The notes under the pieces were generated by a model. That model made no database searches, was not told where the DNA came from, and was given only the letters and a program-made list of their open reading frames with translations. DNA of 64,000 nt from Flagellimonas sp. 389 (lineage in GTDB: Bacteria > Bacteroidota > Bacteroidia > Flavobacteriales > Flavobacteriaceae). Each line of letters starts with the position of its first letter. Position 1 is the first letter of the stretch. The stretch is taken from positions 1-64,000 of the forward strand of contig NZ_JAHCMU010000008.1 in assembly GCF_018449435.1 (NCBI RefSeq). Direction: 5' to 3'. Below are positions 1 to 9,363 of the stretch, one piece after another. A program made the position numbers and the translations under genes.

Positions 1-1
1 A

Positions 2-225
2 GAATTCTTCCCCCAAACGATGAACATTGATCATAATTTTATGAATTTAGCAACGTCCTAAAACAGGTAAGGCTACACCCAGACGGAGCAAACCTTTTTT
101 TCTATCCTGAAAACTATAATGTTAGAAATTTCAACCCTGATGAATATAATCCATCAGTCGAAGAGGTTGTTGATACGGCACTAAATTATAAGCCTATAAT
201 TACCCCGCCTCCAGAAGAGATTTAA
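2..225 (+). pseudogene. C-terminal tail of an unidentified gene, apparently frameshifted
   Basis: The last ~62 codons (frame of base 1, ending TAA at 223-225) encode a protein-like tail rich in N, P, D and E that ends PPPEEI. Upstream this frame hits stops at 28-30 and 34-36, while the frame of base 2 is open from the window edge to 59-61. The two frames join smoothly if one T is added to the T run at 37-40, which turns the junction into DHNFYEF. This suggests a one-base contraction in a homopolymer, either a real mutation or a sequencing error. The protein family is not recognised. A terminator hairpin follows directly. Confidence 0.4.
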
Positions 226-235
226 TAGTGTAAAA

Positions 236-255
236 AAGCCACAGTTACGTGGCTT
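236..255 (+). terminator. Hairpin terminator after the truncated gene
   Basis: A 7-bp perfect stem (AAGCCAC/GTGGCTT) with a 6-nt loop begins 11 bases after the TAA at 223-225. The downstream T tract is weak (CCCTTT). Confidence 0.5.
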
Positions 256-326
256 CCCTTTGCTACACTTTATCGAAAAGTGAATCATTTTTCGTTGAAC
301 GGTTTAAAATCGGGGTTCAAATTATC

Positions 327-334
327 TATATTTG
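327..334 (+). promoter_or_regulatory. Bacteroidota -7 promoter box (TATATTTG)
   Basis: This is a perfect match to TAnnTTTG, 27 bases before the ATG at 362. It argues against a TTG start at 332, which would lie inside the box. Confidence 0.5.
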
Positions 335-361
335 TGGCATAGCCTTTGTAACCAATACTTT

Positions 362-670
362 ATGAAGCAACTTTACTTGGTATTCTTTCTCTTTGTTTGC
401 ACGCTTTGTTTTTCCCAAAACGCAAAGGGTAGTGCGGATATTGACGGCTTTAAGCTATACCCAAACCCTGCTCCACAGGGTAAGGTATTCATAGAGACCG
501 CTCAAAATGCCCCAAAACAGATTCTGATTTTTGATGTTTTGGGTACACAAGTACTGCAAACTACAATCCTAGGAAAAGAATTAAACCTTTCTACTTTAGA
601 CAAGGGCGTTTACATTCTTAGGGTATTTGAACTTAATAAAGTAGCGACCAGAAAGCTTATTATCAAGTAG
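362..670 (+). CDS. Small secreted protein with T9SS type A sorting domain
   Basis: The predicted protein has 102 residues. It starts with a signal peptide (MKQLYLVFFLFVCTLCFSQ) and is followed almost entirely by a T9SS C-terminal sorting domain: the YPNPA-type motif, a middle IFDVLG strand, a GVYILRV strand and a basic RKLIIK end. T9SS tails normally sit behind a large cargo domain; here there is almost no cargo. The ATG at 362 is chosen because it follows a -7 box and begins the signal peptide. The next gene (805) is a paralogue with the same layout. The role is unknown; secretion through T9SS and attachment to or release from the cell surface is inferred. Confidence 0.8.
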   Translation: MKQLYLVFFLFVCTLCFSQNAKGSADIDGFKLYPNPAPQGKVFIETAQNAPKQILIFDVLGTQVLQTTILGKELNLSTLDKGVYILRVFELNKVATRKLIIK

Positions 671-804
671 TTATTCTATTTTTCATATCTATTTATCCTT
701 AATTTTAAAGGTTCACCTACATAAATCTTTGTTTCACAACATTTTATAGGTAAAATAGTGCTCTTAACCTATTTTTATATTGCTATTATCCCAAATCGGC
801 ATAT

Positions 805-1128
805 ATGAAGAAAATCTACTTAATTCTTATTATGGCATTACCCCTATTCAGTTTTGGCCAAGAATTGGTCAGCGTAAATACAGAACAGGTTCAAGAACTA
901 GAGGGTTTTAAAATGTACCCGAACCCTGCCTATGGCGAGGAAATCTATATTACCACCTCTTCCAACGGAAGTAAACAAATTAAAATCTACGATGTGTTTG
1001 GTGAAGTTGTCCTAACAGACCGAATTGCCACCAATACCTTGGATATCTCAAGATTGGTTCCAGGAGTGTACGTATTACAAGTCACCGAACAGGAAAGGAC
1101 CATGACCAGAAAACTGGTGGTCAAGTAA
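805..1128 (+). CDS. Small secreted protein with T9SS type A sorting domain (paralogue)
   Basis: The predicted protein has 107 residues: a signal peptide (MKKIYLILIMALPLFSFGQ), about 15 linker residues, then a sorting domain with MYPNPA, IKIYDVFG, GVYVLQV and the terminal RKLVVK. It is clearly related to the gene at 362 over its whole length, so the two are a tandem duplication. It stands 134 bases after its neighbour and ends in its own strong terminator, so it is probably transcribed separately. The function is unknown; nearly the entire mature protein is the sorting signal. Confidence 0.8.
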   Translation: MKKIYLILIMALPLFSFGQELVSVNTEQVQELEGFKMYPNPAYGEEIYITTSSNGSKQIKIYDVFGEVVLTDRIATNTLDISRLVPGVYVLQVTEQERTMTRKLVVK

Positions 1129-1143
1129 AGGTTATGAAACTAA

Positions 1144-1170
1144 AAAAGCCCTTCTTTTTGAAGGGCTTTT
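1144..1170 (+). terminator. Rho-independent terminator
   Basis: An 11-bp perfect stem (AAAAGCCCTTC/GAAGGGCTTTT) with a TTTTT loop lies 15 bases after the T9SS mini-protein gene, followed by ATTTTT. Confidence 0.85.
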
Positions 1171-1194
1171 ATTTTTGGATACTTTTACTTCCCT

Positions 1195-2181
1195 ATGGAG
1201 CGTACAAGAATCCAAAAGATTTTTTCAATTTCAAACCCATCCGAATTTGAGGCATTGGCATTGGAGGTTTTCCAGTTTCAATACCAACAAAATCCAACGT
1301 ACCATGAGTACTGTAATCACCTTGAAAAAACACCTTCCAACGTATTAGCCTCACAAGAAATTCCTTTTCTACCGATAGCATTCTTTAAAACACATAAAAT
1401 TACCTCATCCCCACACAAACCAGAAATTATCTTTGAAAGTAGCGGCACGACCGGCAGTATCTCCAGCAAACATTATGTTAGGGACACTTCTATATATCTA
1501 GAGAGTTTTAGAAAGGGTTTTGCACATTTTTATGGTCCTGTTGAGGATTTTTGTACTTTGGCACTTTTACCTTCCTACTTGGAACGAGAAGGCTCGTCTT
1601 TGGTTTATATGACCAATGATTTTGTCTCTAAATCCCAACACTCCAGTAGCGGTTTCTATCTTTACGATTTGGAAATGCTTCAGGAAAAATTACTACAACT
1701 GGAAAAAGAAGAAACCAAAACACTTTTAATAGGCGTTTCTTTTGCCTTATTGGATTTGGCGGAACAGTTTCCCATGGATTTAAAGCATACCATCGTTATG
1801 GAAACGGGAGGTATGAAAGGAAGGCGAAAAGAATTGATACGCGAGGAACTTCACGGCATTCTTAAAAATGCTTTCAACATCCAACACATTCATTCCGAAT
1901 ATGGAATGACCGAATTATTATCGCAAGGATATTCCAAAGGAAACGGGATATTTAAAACTCCACCATGGATGAAGGTACTTACCCGGGATACCGAAGACCC
2001 GCTCTCCATACAGTCCCATAGAAAGTCTGGTGGGATTAATGTCATTGATCTTGCGAATGTCGATTCGTGCTCATTTATTGCCACCCAAGACTTAGGAAAG
2101 ACCTATGTTGATGGTAGTTTTGAAATTTTAGGCAGGTTTGACCAATCCGACATTCGAGGTTGCAATCTCATGGCCTTATAA
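1195..2181 (+). CDS. LuxE/PaaK-like acyl-protein synthetase (acyltransferase)
   Basis: The 328-residue protein resembles the LuxE branch of adenylate-forming enzymes. The key feature is the SSGTTG phosphate-binding loop at residues 82-87, followed further on by the GGMKGRR and SEYGMTEL segments typical of ANL enzymes. LuxE activates fatty acids as acyl-AMP and holds them as a thioester; in Bacteroidota without lux genes the homologue has an undefined acyl-transfer role. There is no signal peptide, so it should be cytoplasmic. The ATG at 1195 follows 24 bases after a terminator hairpin. It stands alone between a terminator and a convergent lipoprotein gene. Confidence 0.75.
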   Translation: MERTRIQKIFSISNPSEFEALALEVFQFQYQQNPTYHEYCNHLEKTPSNVLASQEIPFLPIAFFKTHKITSSPHKPEIIFESSGTTGSISSKHYVRDTSIYLESFRKGFAHFYGPVEDFCTLALLPSYLEREGSSLVYMTNDFVSKSQHSSSGFYLYDLEMLQEKLLQLEKEETKTLLIGVSFALLDLAEQFPMDLKHTIVMETGGMKGRRKELIREELHGILKNAFNIQHIHSEYGMTELLSQGYSKGNGIFKTPPWMKVLTRDTEDPLSIQSHRKSGGINVIDLANVDSCSFIATQDLGKTYVDGSFEILGRFDQSDIRGCNLMAL

Positions 2182-2184
2182 CAG

Positions 2185-2634
2185 TTACTCTTTGACCAAA
2201 CGGTATTCCAATCCAGGACCATCACATGCATTCCAAGTGGCATATAATGCATCGCTCCCATTTAGTACCAAAATTTCTTTTCCATTCCTAGAACAACTGG
2301 CAATAAGTTCTTTACCGGTTTCGTAGGTCAATTCAAAATACTTTTCATCTTCCTGTACAATAAGCTCATATGAACCTGTTGCCTTGGTGGTAGTTCCATC
2401 ATATACTCGTTGCTTTTCAAAACTACCGTTGGGATTTAAAAAATAATTCTCTTGCCATTCCATGGCATCACCCGTAGTTTCAGAATTGACCATACTACCC
2501 GTCATCTTTACCAACTCCCATTTTTGGGCTTCACCCTTAAGTGGAACCGGTTGATCTTCAGCCTCGTTTGTATCATTTGTGTTACACGAGCTAACTGCTA
2601 AAAAAAAAGAAAAGAGTACCGTAAAAGCTTTCAT
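2185..2634 (-). CDS. Hypothetical lipoprotein, lipocalin-like
   Basis: The 149-residue protein starts with a short hydrophobic segment ending in the lipobox LAVSSC, with the lipidated cysteine at residue 17 and an acidic, Asn-rich tether after it. The body has repeated W and strand-like segments (for example WELVKMTGSM, GSFEKQRVYDG, YFELTYETG) and a conserved Cys near residue 110, resembling small lipocalin-type (META/DUF4488-like) lipoproteins of Bacteroidota. Periplasmic or outer-membrane anchoring is inferred. It converges on the LuxE-like gene with only 3 bases between the stop codons. No function can be assigned. Confidence 0.6.
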   Translation of the reverse strand: MKAFTVLFSFFLAVSSCNTNDTNEAEDQPVPLKGEAQKWELVKMTGSMVNSETTGDAMEWQENYFLNPNGSFEKQRVYDGTTTKATGSYELIVQEDEKYFELTYETGKELIASCSRNGKEILVLNGSDALYATWNACDGPGLEYRLVKE

Positions 2635-2702
2635 TGTTTTAGGTTTTATAAAGCAAAGACCAAAAAACAGTCATTTGGTTGCGCAATTTTGAAAAATTTA
2701 AC

Positions 2703-4001
2703 CTAATCAACGACCAGCACAAAATAGTTCTTCTTTCCTCTCTGGAGCAAAACAAATTTATTATTGATAAGGTCTGAAGCAGTAAGGTGATAGTCTTCCT
2801 TCACTTTCTCTTTGTTTACAGAAATGGAATTCTGCTTCAACTCTCTTCTGGCTTCCCCGTTAGAACCCAAAAATCCTGTTTTAGCGGCCAAAGCACCTAT
2901 CATATCCAAACCAACATCAAGCTCTGTTCTAGCAATCTGGGCTTGCGGTACACCTTCAAAAACATCCAAAAACGTTTTTTCATCTAAAAGCTTCAAATCT
3001 TCAGAGGTTGATTTCCCAAATAGGATACTACTAGCCTGTATGGCATTTTCCAAGTCGGATTTTGAATGTACCTGTACCGTGATTTCTTCAGCCAATTTTT
3101 TTTGTAGTATTCTTAAGTGGGGTGCTTCTTGGTGTTCAGCAATCAGGGCAGTAATCTCATCTTTGGTCAGAAATGTAAATATCTTGATGTATTTTTCCGC
3201 ATCTTCATCCGATGTATTCAACCAGTACTGGTAGAACTTATATGGAGACGTCCTTTCCGCGTCCAACCAAATATTCCCGCCTTCTGTTTTACCAAACTTG
3301 CTACCATCTGCTTTTGTAATCAAAGGACAGGTTAAGGCAAAACCCTTACCACCACCAATTCTTCTAATGAGTTCTGTTCCAGTAGTGATATTTCCCCATT
3401 GATCACTACCGCCCATTTGTAACGTACAATTGTGGTTTTGGAACAGGTGCAAAAAATCGTACCCCTGTACCAATTGATAGGTAAACTCTGTAAACGACAT
3501 CCCTTCCTTTGCATCAGAGGAAAGTCTCTTTTTGACGGAATCCTTCGCCATCATATAATTCACGGTGACATGTTTTCCAACATCGCGGATAAAATCAAGA
3601 AAGGAGAAATCTTTCATCCAATCGTAATTATTTACCAAAACAGCGGCATTCGCGGCATCGCTTTCAAAATCCAGAAAACGACCTAGTTGCCCTTTAATTG
3701 CTTCTTGATTCTGCCTCAGCGTTTTTTCATCCAAAAGATTGCGTTCGGCCGATTTTCCAGATGGATCTCCTATCATACCTGTTGCTCCCCCTACCAGTGC
3801 AAAAGGCTTGTGCCCCGCTAACTGAAAGTGTCTTAACATCATAACACTGACCAAATGTCCAATATGTAACGAGTCTGCCGTGGGGTCAATTCCAACATAG
3901 GCAGCCTGCATCTTTTCCATAAGATGTTCTTCGGCTCCTGGCATAATATCGTGCACCATTCCTCTCCACTGTAGTTCTTGAACAAAATTATTTGGTTTCA
4001 T
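2703..4001 (-). CDS. tyrS: Tyrosyl-tRNA synthetase
   Basis: This class I synthetase attaches tyrosine to tRNA-Tyr. The 432-residue length is normal for bacterial TyrRS. The ATP-binding HIGH motif is at residues 46-49, and the KMSKS-equivalent loop reads KFGKT, as is usual in this family. A C-terminal S4 RNA-binding region ([15 protein letters not shown]) follows. The ATG at 4001 is chosen over an upstream in-frame start because a perfect TATATTTG box lies at 4022-4029, leaving a leader of about 15 bases. It is transcribed divergently from the SDR gene. Confidence 0.95.
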   Translation of the reverse strand: MKPNNFVQELQWRGMVHDIMPGAEEHLMEKMQAAYVGIDPTADSLHIGHLVSVMMLRHFQLAGHKPFALVGGATGMIGDPSGKSAERNLLDEKTLRQNQEAIKGQLGRFLDFESDAANAAVLVNNYDWMKDFSFLDFIRDVGKHVTVNYMMAKDSVKKRLSSDAKEGMSFTEFTYQLVQGYDFLHLFQNHNCTLQMGGSDQWGNITTGTELIRRIGGGKGFALTCPLITKADGSKFGKTEGGNIWLDAERTSPYKFYQYWLNTSDEDAEKYIKIFTFLTKDEITALIAEHQEAPHLRILQKKLAEEITVQVHSKSDLENAIQASSILFGKSTSEDLKLLDEKTFLDVFEGVPQAQIARTELDVGLDMIGALAAKTGFLGSNGEARRELKQNSISVNKEKVKEDYHLTASDLINNKFVLLQRGKKNYFVLVVD

Positions 4002-4021
4002 ATGCTTTTTGAGAATAGCTG

Positions 4022-4029
4022 CAAATATA
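4022..4029 (-). promoter_or_regulatory. -7 promoter box of tyrS (TATATTTG)
   Basis: A perfect TAnnTTTG match on the minus strand ends 20 bases upstream of the tyrS ATG and fixes the start choice. Confidence 0.6.
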
Positions 4030-4084
4030 AAATGAAGTTCTTGAATCGCTACATAATTCCATTGCAAATAGGTATTTTTATGGC

Positions 4085-5083
4085 ATGATTTTGGTCACCG
4101 GAGGTACTGGTTTAATTGGTTCACACTTACTTTTTCAATTACTGAAGGAAGGCAAAAACATCCGGGCCTGCTACAGAAGCAAAAAATCTATTGATACTGT
4201 TCTAAAAGTTTTTGGGTATTATACGAACAATCCTGCTGTTTTATTGGAAAAAATAGATTGGGTACAAGCAGATATCACAGACATTATTTCCTTAGAAGCC
4301 ATTTTTAAAGATATTCAGTACGTCTATCATTGTGCAGCGATGATTTCCTTTGACCCAAAAAATTATACTGCCTTAGTCAAAAATAATATCGAAGGCACGG
4401 CAAATATTGTTAACCTCTGTATTGAAAATAACATAAAAAAGCTTTGTTATGTGAGTACTATTGCTGCTATTGGACCAAGTGTTAAAAATAAGCAGGTAGA
4501 CGAGGATAGTGAATGGAACGACGTGAACGTTTCTGTCTATGGACTTACGAAACATGAAGCTGAACTTGAAGTTTGGCGTGGTTCTCAAGAAGGTCTTGCC
4601 ATAGTTATTGTTAATCCAGGAGTTGTGCTTGGACCCGGTTTTTGGCATACCGGGAGCGGAACTTTTTTTAAATATGCCGCAAAAGGCAAAAAAACATTTA
4701 TCCCAGGCGGAACGGGTTTTGTCTCCGTAACCGATGTAACCACTTCCATGATAAAATTGATGGAATCCGATGTGGAAAGAGAACGATTTATTCTTGTAAA
4801 TGAGAATATGTCCTATGAAGCGCTATTTCAAAAAATTAGTTCTTTTTTGAATGTGACTGCACCTTCTAAGAAAATACCTTTTTGGGTTTTGGAATGTTTT
4901 TGGCGCTTGGATTGGTTACGTTCCAATTTTTTGGGAAAACGCCGCAGACTTACAAAAAATATGGTCAAAGGATTTTATAAACTTGAAATATATAGCAACA
5001 AAAAGCTAAAATCCACTATCAATATTCAGTTTGAGGATTTGAATGAAACGATACATTTTTGTTGTTCTAAATATTTAACTTGA
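4085..5083 (+). CDS. NAD-dependent epimerase/dehydratase (extended SDR)
   Basis: The 332-residue protein has an N-terminal Rossmann fold with the GGTGLIG nucleotide-binding loop at residues 6-12, an acidic DITD region, the catalytic serine area (YVSTIAAIG, about 122-130) and the YGLTK catalytic Tyr/Lys at 152/156. It belongs to the extended SDR family that acts on nucleotide sugars, sterols or dihydroflavonol-like substrates; the substrate cannot be read from sequence. The C-terminal third is basic and probably membrane-peripheral. Its 3' end overlaps the convergent DUF4296 gene by 9 bases. Confidence 0.8.
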   Translation: MILVTGGTGLIGSHLLFQLLKEGKNIRACYRSKKSIDTVLKVFGYYTNNPAVLLEKIDWVQADITDIISLEAIFKDIQYVYHCAAMISFDPKNYTALVKNNIEGTANIVNLCIENNIKKLCYVSTIAAIGPSVKNKQVDEDSEWNDVNVSVYGLTKHEAELEVWRGSQEGLAIVIVNPGVVLGPGFWHTGSGTFFKYAAKGKKTFIPGGTGFVSVTDVTTSMIKLMESDVERERFILVNENMSYEALFQKISSFLNVTAPSKKIPFWVLECFWRLDWLRSNFLGKRRRLTKNMVKGFYKLEIYSNKKLKSTINIQFEDLNETIHFCCSKYLT

Positions 5084-5509
5084 TTCTACGATACTATCCT
5101 TTTTTATTCTTGAGTTTTTTATAGAATCTCTTTTTAGCTCGTTAGCTTTTTTGACACTATCGTTTACTTTTTTCTTGGCATCTTCCAATCTTTTATGTCT
5201 CTTCTCTAATTTAGCCGACACACTTTCGTAAATGGACTCATATTCCAGAGGTATGGAAGCATAGTATAAATCACTCTGGGAAAATTGAGCGCTATCGATT
5301 TTATGCTTTTCGTATAGAAATTCCATGGTCGTGATTCCTTGGCTTTCCATTAGTTGCTTATAGGATGTTGTAGCTGCTTTTAAAATGGCCAGATCGTGTA
5401 AAATGGCAATCATTTTTTCCTTTGGAATTAAATTCTCGGGCTTTTCAACTACTTTCTCACCACAAGAAAAAAACAGAAGCCCTAAAAAGAATACTATGAT
5501 TTTCTTCAT
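5075..5509 (-). CDS. DUF4296 domain lipoprotein
   Basis: The 144-residue protein has a lipoprotein signal (FFLGLLFFSC, Cys16) followed by the DUF4296 region with IPKEKMIAILHDLAILKA and an Y-x-x-I-P-L-E-Y element. The C-terminal 45 residues are a lysine- and aspartate-rich helix. This family is found almost only in Bacteroidota and has no known biochemical role. The gene follows the dihydroorotase gene by 6 bases on the same strand and likely shares its transcript (GT2, dihydroorotase, DUF4296). Confidence 0.8.
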   Translation of the reverse strand: MKKIIVFFLGLLFFSCGEKVVEKPENLIPKEKMIAILHDLAILKAATTSYKQLMESQGITTMEFLYEKHKIDSAQFSQSDLYYASIPLEYESIYESVSAKLEKRHKRLEDAKKKVNDSVKKANELKRDSIKNSRIKKDSIVESS

Positions 5510-5515
5510 TTTTCC

Positions 5516-6850
5516 TTACCTATTAAATGTGAGTCTTTTGGCTTTTCTTTCTGCCGAAAATTTTCCGTTTTCGTACGCTAAATGGCCATTGATAAAGGTG
5601 CGAACTATTTTAGAATCAAACATTGTGCCTTCAAATGGAGACCATCCGCACTTATACAGAATATTTGATTTTTCAACCTGATTTTTAGTGTTGCGATTCA
5701 CTTGTACCAAATCAGCAAAATAGCCTTCACGTACAAAGCCTCGTCTATCAATATCGAATAATTTGGCCGGATTGTGGCACATTTTTTCCACAATCTTCTC
5801 CAAACTTATTTTTCCTTCCTTTTCTTTTTGCAACATAGCCTGCAACGCATGCTGAACCAAGGGCCCACCGGATGGCGCTTTGGTGTAGGGATTATTCTTT
5901 TCTTCCAACGTATGTGGGGCATGGTCCGTAGCAACTACATCTATTCTATCGTCCAGAAGTGCTTCCCAGAGTTTCTCTCGGTCCATTTTCGTTTTTACCG
6001 CTGGGTTCCATTTAATGAATGTTCCTTTATCTGCATAATCCTCATCGGAAAACCATAGATGGTGTATGCATACTTCTGAAGTTATCTTTTTCTCTTCCAA
6101 CGGTATGGCATTGGTGAACAAATCAGTTTCAATCCCGGTAGAAAGGTGGAAAACATGCAATCTAGCGCCTGTCTTTTTGGCCAAGGCAATCGCCTTTGAT
6201 GAAGATAGGTAACAGGCTTCTTCACTCCTAATTATAGGATGTAGGCTTATCGGGATATCATCACCGTACTGTTTTTGATATTTTTCCATATTCGCCCGTA
6301 TGGTCCCCTCATCTTCGCAATGTGTAGAAATGACCATTTCCGTATTACTGAAGATTTTTTCAAGAACCTCTTCATTATCCACCAACATATTCCCTGTAGA
6401 CGATCCTAAAAAAAGTTTAACCCCCGAACATGCATTTTTATCGAGCTTTTTCAGTTCCTCTAAGTTGTCATTCGTACCCCCAAAAAGAAAAGAATAATTC
6501 GCATAAGAATCTCTGGCGCCCATTGCAAATTTCTCTTCTAACTTTTCTATGGTCGTAGTCTGCGGATTAGTATTGGGCTGCTCCATAAAAGTGGTTATTC
6601 CACCAGCAATCGCAGCTTTGCTCTCAGTTCCTATAGTACCTTTATGGGTAAGCCCTGGTTCTCTAAAATGAACCTGGTCGTCAATGATGCCAGGTAATAC
6701 ATAATCTCCATTTACATCAATAACATCTGCATTACCATCCGTTATATCCTTGGCCATGCGCGTTATAATATCTTCTTCCAAAAGTAAATCGGTCTCCATG
6801 ATGCCACCCTCATTGATGACCTTCGCATTCTTCACTATTATTTTTGCCAT
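5516..6850 (-). CDS. pyrC: Dihydroorotase (type I, Bacteroidota form)
   Basis: This amidohydrolase of pyrimidine synthesis interconverts carbamoyl-aspartate and dihydroorotate. The 444 residues fit the family. Visible metal-site residues are His61 (in QVHFREPG), the probable carbamylated Lys145 (GVKLFLG), His177 (STHCED), His235 (VFHLST) and the catalytic Asp309 (ATDHAPH). The first histidine of the usual HxH pair is Gln59 here. I recall the same substitution in other Bacteroidota homologues, so it is probably lineage-specific and not a defect, but altered metal loading is possible. It lies 1 base after the GT2 gene in an operon. Confidence 0.88.
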   Translation of the reverse strand: MAKIIVKNAKVINEGGIMETDLLLEEDIITRMAKDITDGNADVIDVNGDYVLPGIIDDQVHFREPGLTHKGTIGTESKAAIAGGITTFMEQPNTNPQTTTIEKLEEKFAMGARDSYANYSFLFGGTNDNLEELKKLDKNACSGVKLFLGSSTGNMLVDNEEVLEKIFSNTEMVISTHCEDEGTIRANMEKYQKQYGDDIPISLHPIIRSEEACYLSSSKAIALAKKTGARLHVFHLSTGIETDLFTNAIPLEEKKITSEVCIHHLWFSDEDYADKGTFIKWNPAVKTKMDREKLWEALLDDRIDVVATDHAPHTLEEKNNPYTKAPSGGPLVQHALQAMLQKEKEGKISLEKIVEKMCHNPAKLFDIDRRGFVREGYFADLVQVNRNTKNQVEKSNILYKCGWSPFEGTMFDSKIVRTFINGHLAYENGKFSAERKAKRLTFNR

Positions 6851-6851
6851 T

Positions 6852-7580
6852 TCAAAAACTCTTTTTATAAAATATACTTCTAAACTTCATTGCAATGACT
6901 CCAAAAATAGCTTCTCTTATTATGGCAGAATTCATTTTTGACTTTCCATTGATTCTATCCGTAAAAATGATGGAAACTTCTTCGATTTTATAGCCTTTTA
7001 GGTATGCCCTATACTTCATTTCAATTTGAAATGCATAGCCTATGAATCTAACCGCATCTAAATTAATGTTTTGTAATACCTCCTTCTTATAGCACACAAA
7101 ACCTGCAGTGGGGTCGTGCACTTTCATTCCGGTTATGATTTTTACATAGAAAGAGGCCCCATAGGACAACAGGATTCTAAACAGCGGCCAGTTTACCACA
7201 TTCACACCTTTTTTATAACGTGACCCAACGGCTACATCAGCACCATTTAAACAGGCTCTGTGCAGTCTTGGTAAATCTGTAGGACGATGCGAAAAATCTG
7301 CATCCATTTCAAAGATATACTCATAGTCCTTCTCAAGAGCCCATTTAAAACCATGTATATAAGCAGTTCCCAAACCTGATTTTTCTTTTCTCACTTCTAA
7401 AAAAAGACAGTCTGGAAATTGCTCTTGCATTGACCTCACATTTTCGGCAGTACCATCTGGAGAATTGTCATCGACTACAAGAACATGAAAATCCTTTTTT
7501 AAATCGAAAACTGTTTTTACAATGGCCTCTATATTTTCAATCTCATTGAAAGTTGGTATAATAACTAAACCGTTGGCCAT
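6852..7580 (-). CDS. GT2 glycosyltransferase, polyprenyl-phosphate mannosyltransferase-like (DPM1)
   Basis: The 242-residue cytoplasmic enzyme has the GT-A fold motifs of the dolichol-phosphate mannose synthase family: IPTFNEIENI at 8-17, VVDDNSPDG at 35-43, and the DAD metal-binding motif (EMDADFSHRP, D93/D95). Later HDPTAGF and GKSKM segments are also typical. It has no C-terminal membrane domain, like the short soluble DPM1 type. It would transfer a sugar from a nucleotide donor to a polyprenyl phosphate. The neighbouring divergent GT39 enzyme, which uses polyprenyl-phosphate sugars as donors, suggests a shared pathway. Confidence 0.85.
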   Translation of the reverse strand: MANGLVIIPTFNEIENIEAIVKTVFDLKKDFHVLVVDDNSPDGTAENVRSMQEQFPDCLFLEVRKEKSGLGTAYIHGFKWALEKDYEYIFEMDADFSHRPTDLPRLHRACLNGADVAVGSRYKKGVNVVNWPLFRILLSYGASFYVKIITGMKVHDPTAGFVCYKKEVLQNINLDAVRFIGYAFQIEMKYRAYLKGYKIEEVSIIFTDRINGKSKMNSAIIREAIFGVIAMKFRSIFYKKSF

Positions 7581-7701
7581 TTAGATAAAGATTAGAATGC
7601 AAAAATAAGGTTTTCTCAAACGGTTTAAAAAGTTACAGCACCTATTACTGTGCTTCTAGTAATCCAATATTTGTAACTTTGGAGTTGTTAAAATCTATTT
7701 G

Positions 7702-9363
7702 ATGATCCAAAAGTTTCCTAGGCTTTTTCTTATTCTACTTGCCTTTCTTTTTGTTCTCAATATTGTTCAGTCCTATTTTACGGAACTCATCTATGATGAG
7801 GCGTATTACTGGTATTACGCACAGAATTTGGATTGGGGCTATTTTGATCATCCGCCCATGGTGGCCTTTTTAATAAAGTTAAGCAGTATTTTCTTTGATG
7901 GAGAATTGGGGGTACGCTTTATGAGCTGTCTGCTTTCGGTTGGGACTTATCTTATTTTATGGATGCTTATTGACAACGAAAAAAAGAAAGATTATGTAGT
8001 TCATTTTTTTCTTTTGGTCTTCTCGATGACCTTAATGAATGCCTATGGATTTTTAACCTTGCCAGACACACCACTCTTATTTTTTACGGCGCTTTTTCTC
8101 TTACTCTACAAGCGGTTTTTAAATAATCCAAGTGTTTTGGTTTCAGTTTTTATGGGAATCGTAATGGCAGCTCTCATGTACAGTAAGTACCATGCCGTTC
8201 TGGTCATTTTGTTTATACTGCTCTCAAACATTAAACTAGTGACAAACAAGTATGCTTGGCTATCAGTTGGTATAGCTTTAGCCTGCTACATACCACATTT
8301 TTTATGGCTTTATGAAAATGACTTTGTTTCCATAAAATATCATCTCTATGAACGTCCTAACCAAGCATATTCTTTTTCAAAGTTCACCCTTGGGTATTTT
8401 GTGAATCTAATTGCGATTTTTGGATTGATGTTTTATTGGGTATATCTGTCGCTTTTTAAAATGAAAATCAGCGATAAATTTTCCAAGGCCTTAATCTATT
8501 TAACATACGGCGTTCTTATTTTCTTTTTTATTTCAAGCTTTAACAGACGGGTACAAACCCAATGGATTATTATTGTTTCAATACCTATGGCGATAATAGC
8601 CTTCAACCACCTCATTGAAAACACAAAAAGCAGAAAATGGATGCTTAGAATGGGAATAGCGAGTTTAGTTCTATTGTTATATGCAAGGGTATGGCTCGTG
8701 CACCAACCATTGCTCCCCATACTTTTTGAAACACATGGGAATACAACATGGGTACAAGATTTAAAATCAAAAGCAGGTAATATTCCCATAGTTTTTGAAA
8801 ATTCATATCGAAAATCGCCTATGTACGAATTTTATTCTGGAGACCCCACGTATTCCTTGAACAACCACATGTATAGAAAAAACCAATATTCTATTGATGG
8901 TTCTGAGAGAAGGGTACAAAACAAAAAAATACTCTATGTAACTAAATATAGAAAGAGCGGTGATATATCATATGCTCACCCTGACAGCACTGTTTTTTAT
9001 GGTGTTTTTATGGATAATTTTAAATCATATCGAAAATTGGAGGCCATTGTAGAAAAGATTAGCGGTAGTACCAGTGACTATACATTAAAGGTATATAACC
9101 CCTATCCTTTTGAAATTGCTCTGAACAAATTAAAATATTCTGCAGCTTTTTCCAATCGTTATAAACAGGTTAAAACACTTGTGCCGATCACTGTTGAAGC
9201 TATTGCTGAGAATGGCCCGTTGTTAAAATCAAGAGACACCGCTTTTTTTAGCTTCAATTTACCTAAACCAAAAGAGGAAAACCTTTACTATTTCCGTATT
9301 GGAATATCTGAGAATGATTTGTTACCGGGACTTAACGGAATCCCAACTAAAATTGACCAATGA
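7702..9363 (+). CDS. GT39-family (ArnT/PMT-like) membrane glycosyltransferase
   Basis: The ~553-residue protein begins with a membrane helix and then the GT39 signature YDEAYYWYYA, with the catalytic-type Asp/Glu at residues 32-33 in the first periplasmic loop, followed by the canonical GYFDHPPM. About ten more hydrophobic segments extend to residue ~340, and a ~200-residue soluble periplasmic domain ends the protein. GT39 enzymes move a sugar from a lipid-phosphate donor to lipid A, protein or another acceptor outside the membrane. The ATG at 7702 is used (a TTG lies one codon earlier); an imperfect -7 box (AATATTTG) is at 7666-7673. It overlaps the next gene as ATGA. Confidence 0.82.
   Translation: MIQKFPRLFLILLAFLFVLNIVQSYFTELIYDEAYYWYYAQNLDWGYFDHPPMVAFLIKLSSIFFDGELGVRFMSCLLSVGTYLILWMLIDNEKKKDYVVHFFLLVFSMTLMNAYGFLTLPDTPLLFFTALFLLLYKRFLNNPSVLVSVFMGIVMAALMYSKYHAVLVILFILLSNIKLVTNKYAWLSVGIALACYIPHFLWLYENDFVSIKYHLYERPNQAYSFSKFTLGYFVNLIAIFGLMFYWVYLSLFKMKISDKFSKALIYLTYGVLIFFFISSFNRRVQTQWIIIVSIPMAIIAFNHLIENTKSRKWMLRMGIASLVLLLYARVWLVHQPLLPILFETHGNTTWVQDLKSKAGNIPIVFENSYRKSPMYEFYSGDPTYSLNNHMYRKNQYSIDGSERRVQNKKILYVTKYRKSGDISYAHPDSTVFYGVFMDNFKSYRKLEAIVEKISGSTSDYTLKVYNPYPFEIALNKLKYSAAFSNRYKQVKTLVPITVEAIAENGPLLKSRDTAFFSFNLPKPKEENLYYFRIGISENDLLPGLNGIPTKIDQ

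Noticed and set aside
332..361. Upstream start (TTG at 332) for the first T9SS protein
   Set aside because: The codon overlaps a perfect -7 promoter box; the ATG at 362 begins a clean signal peptide.
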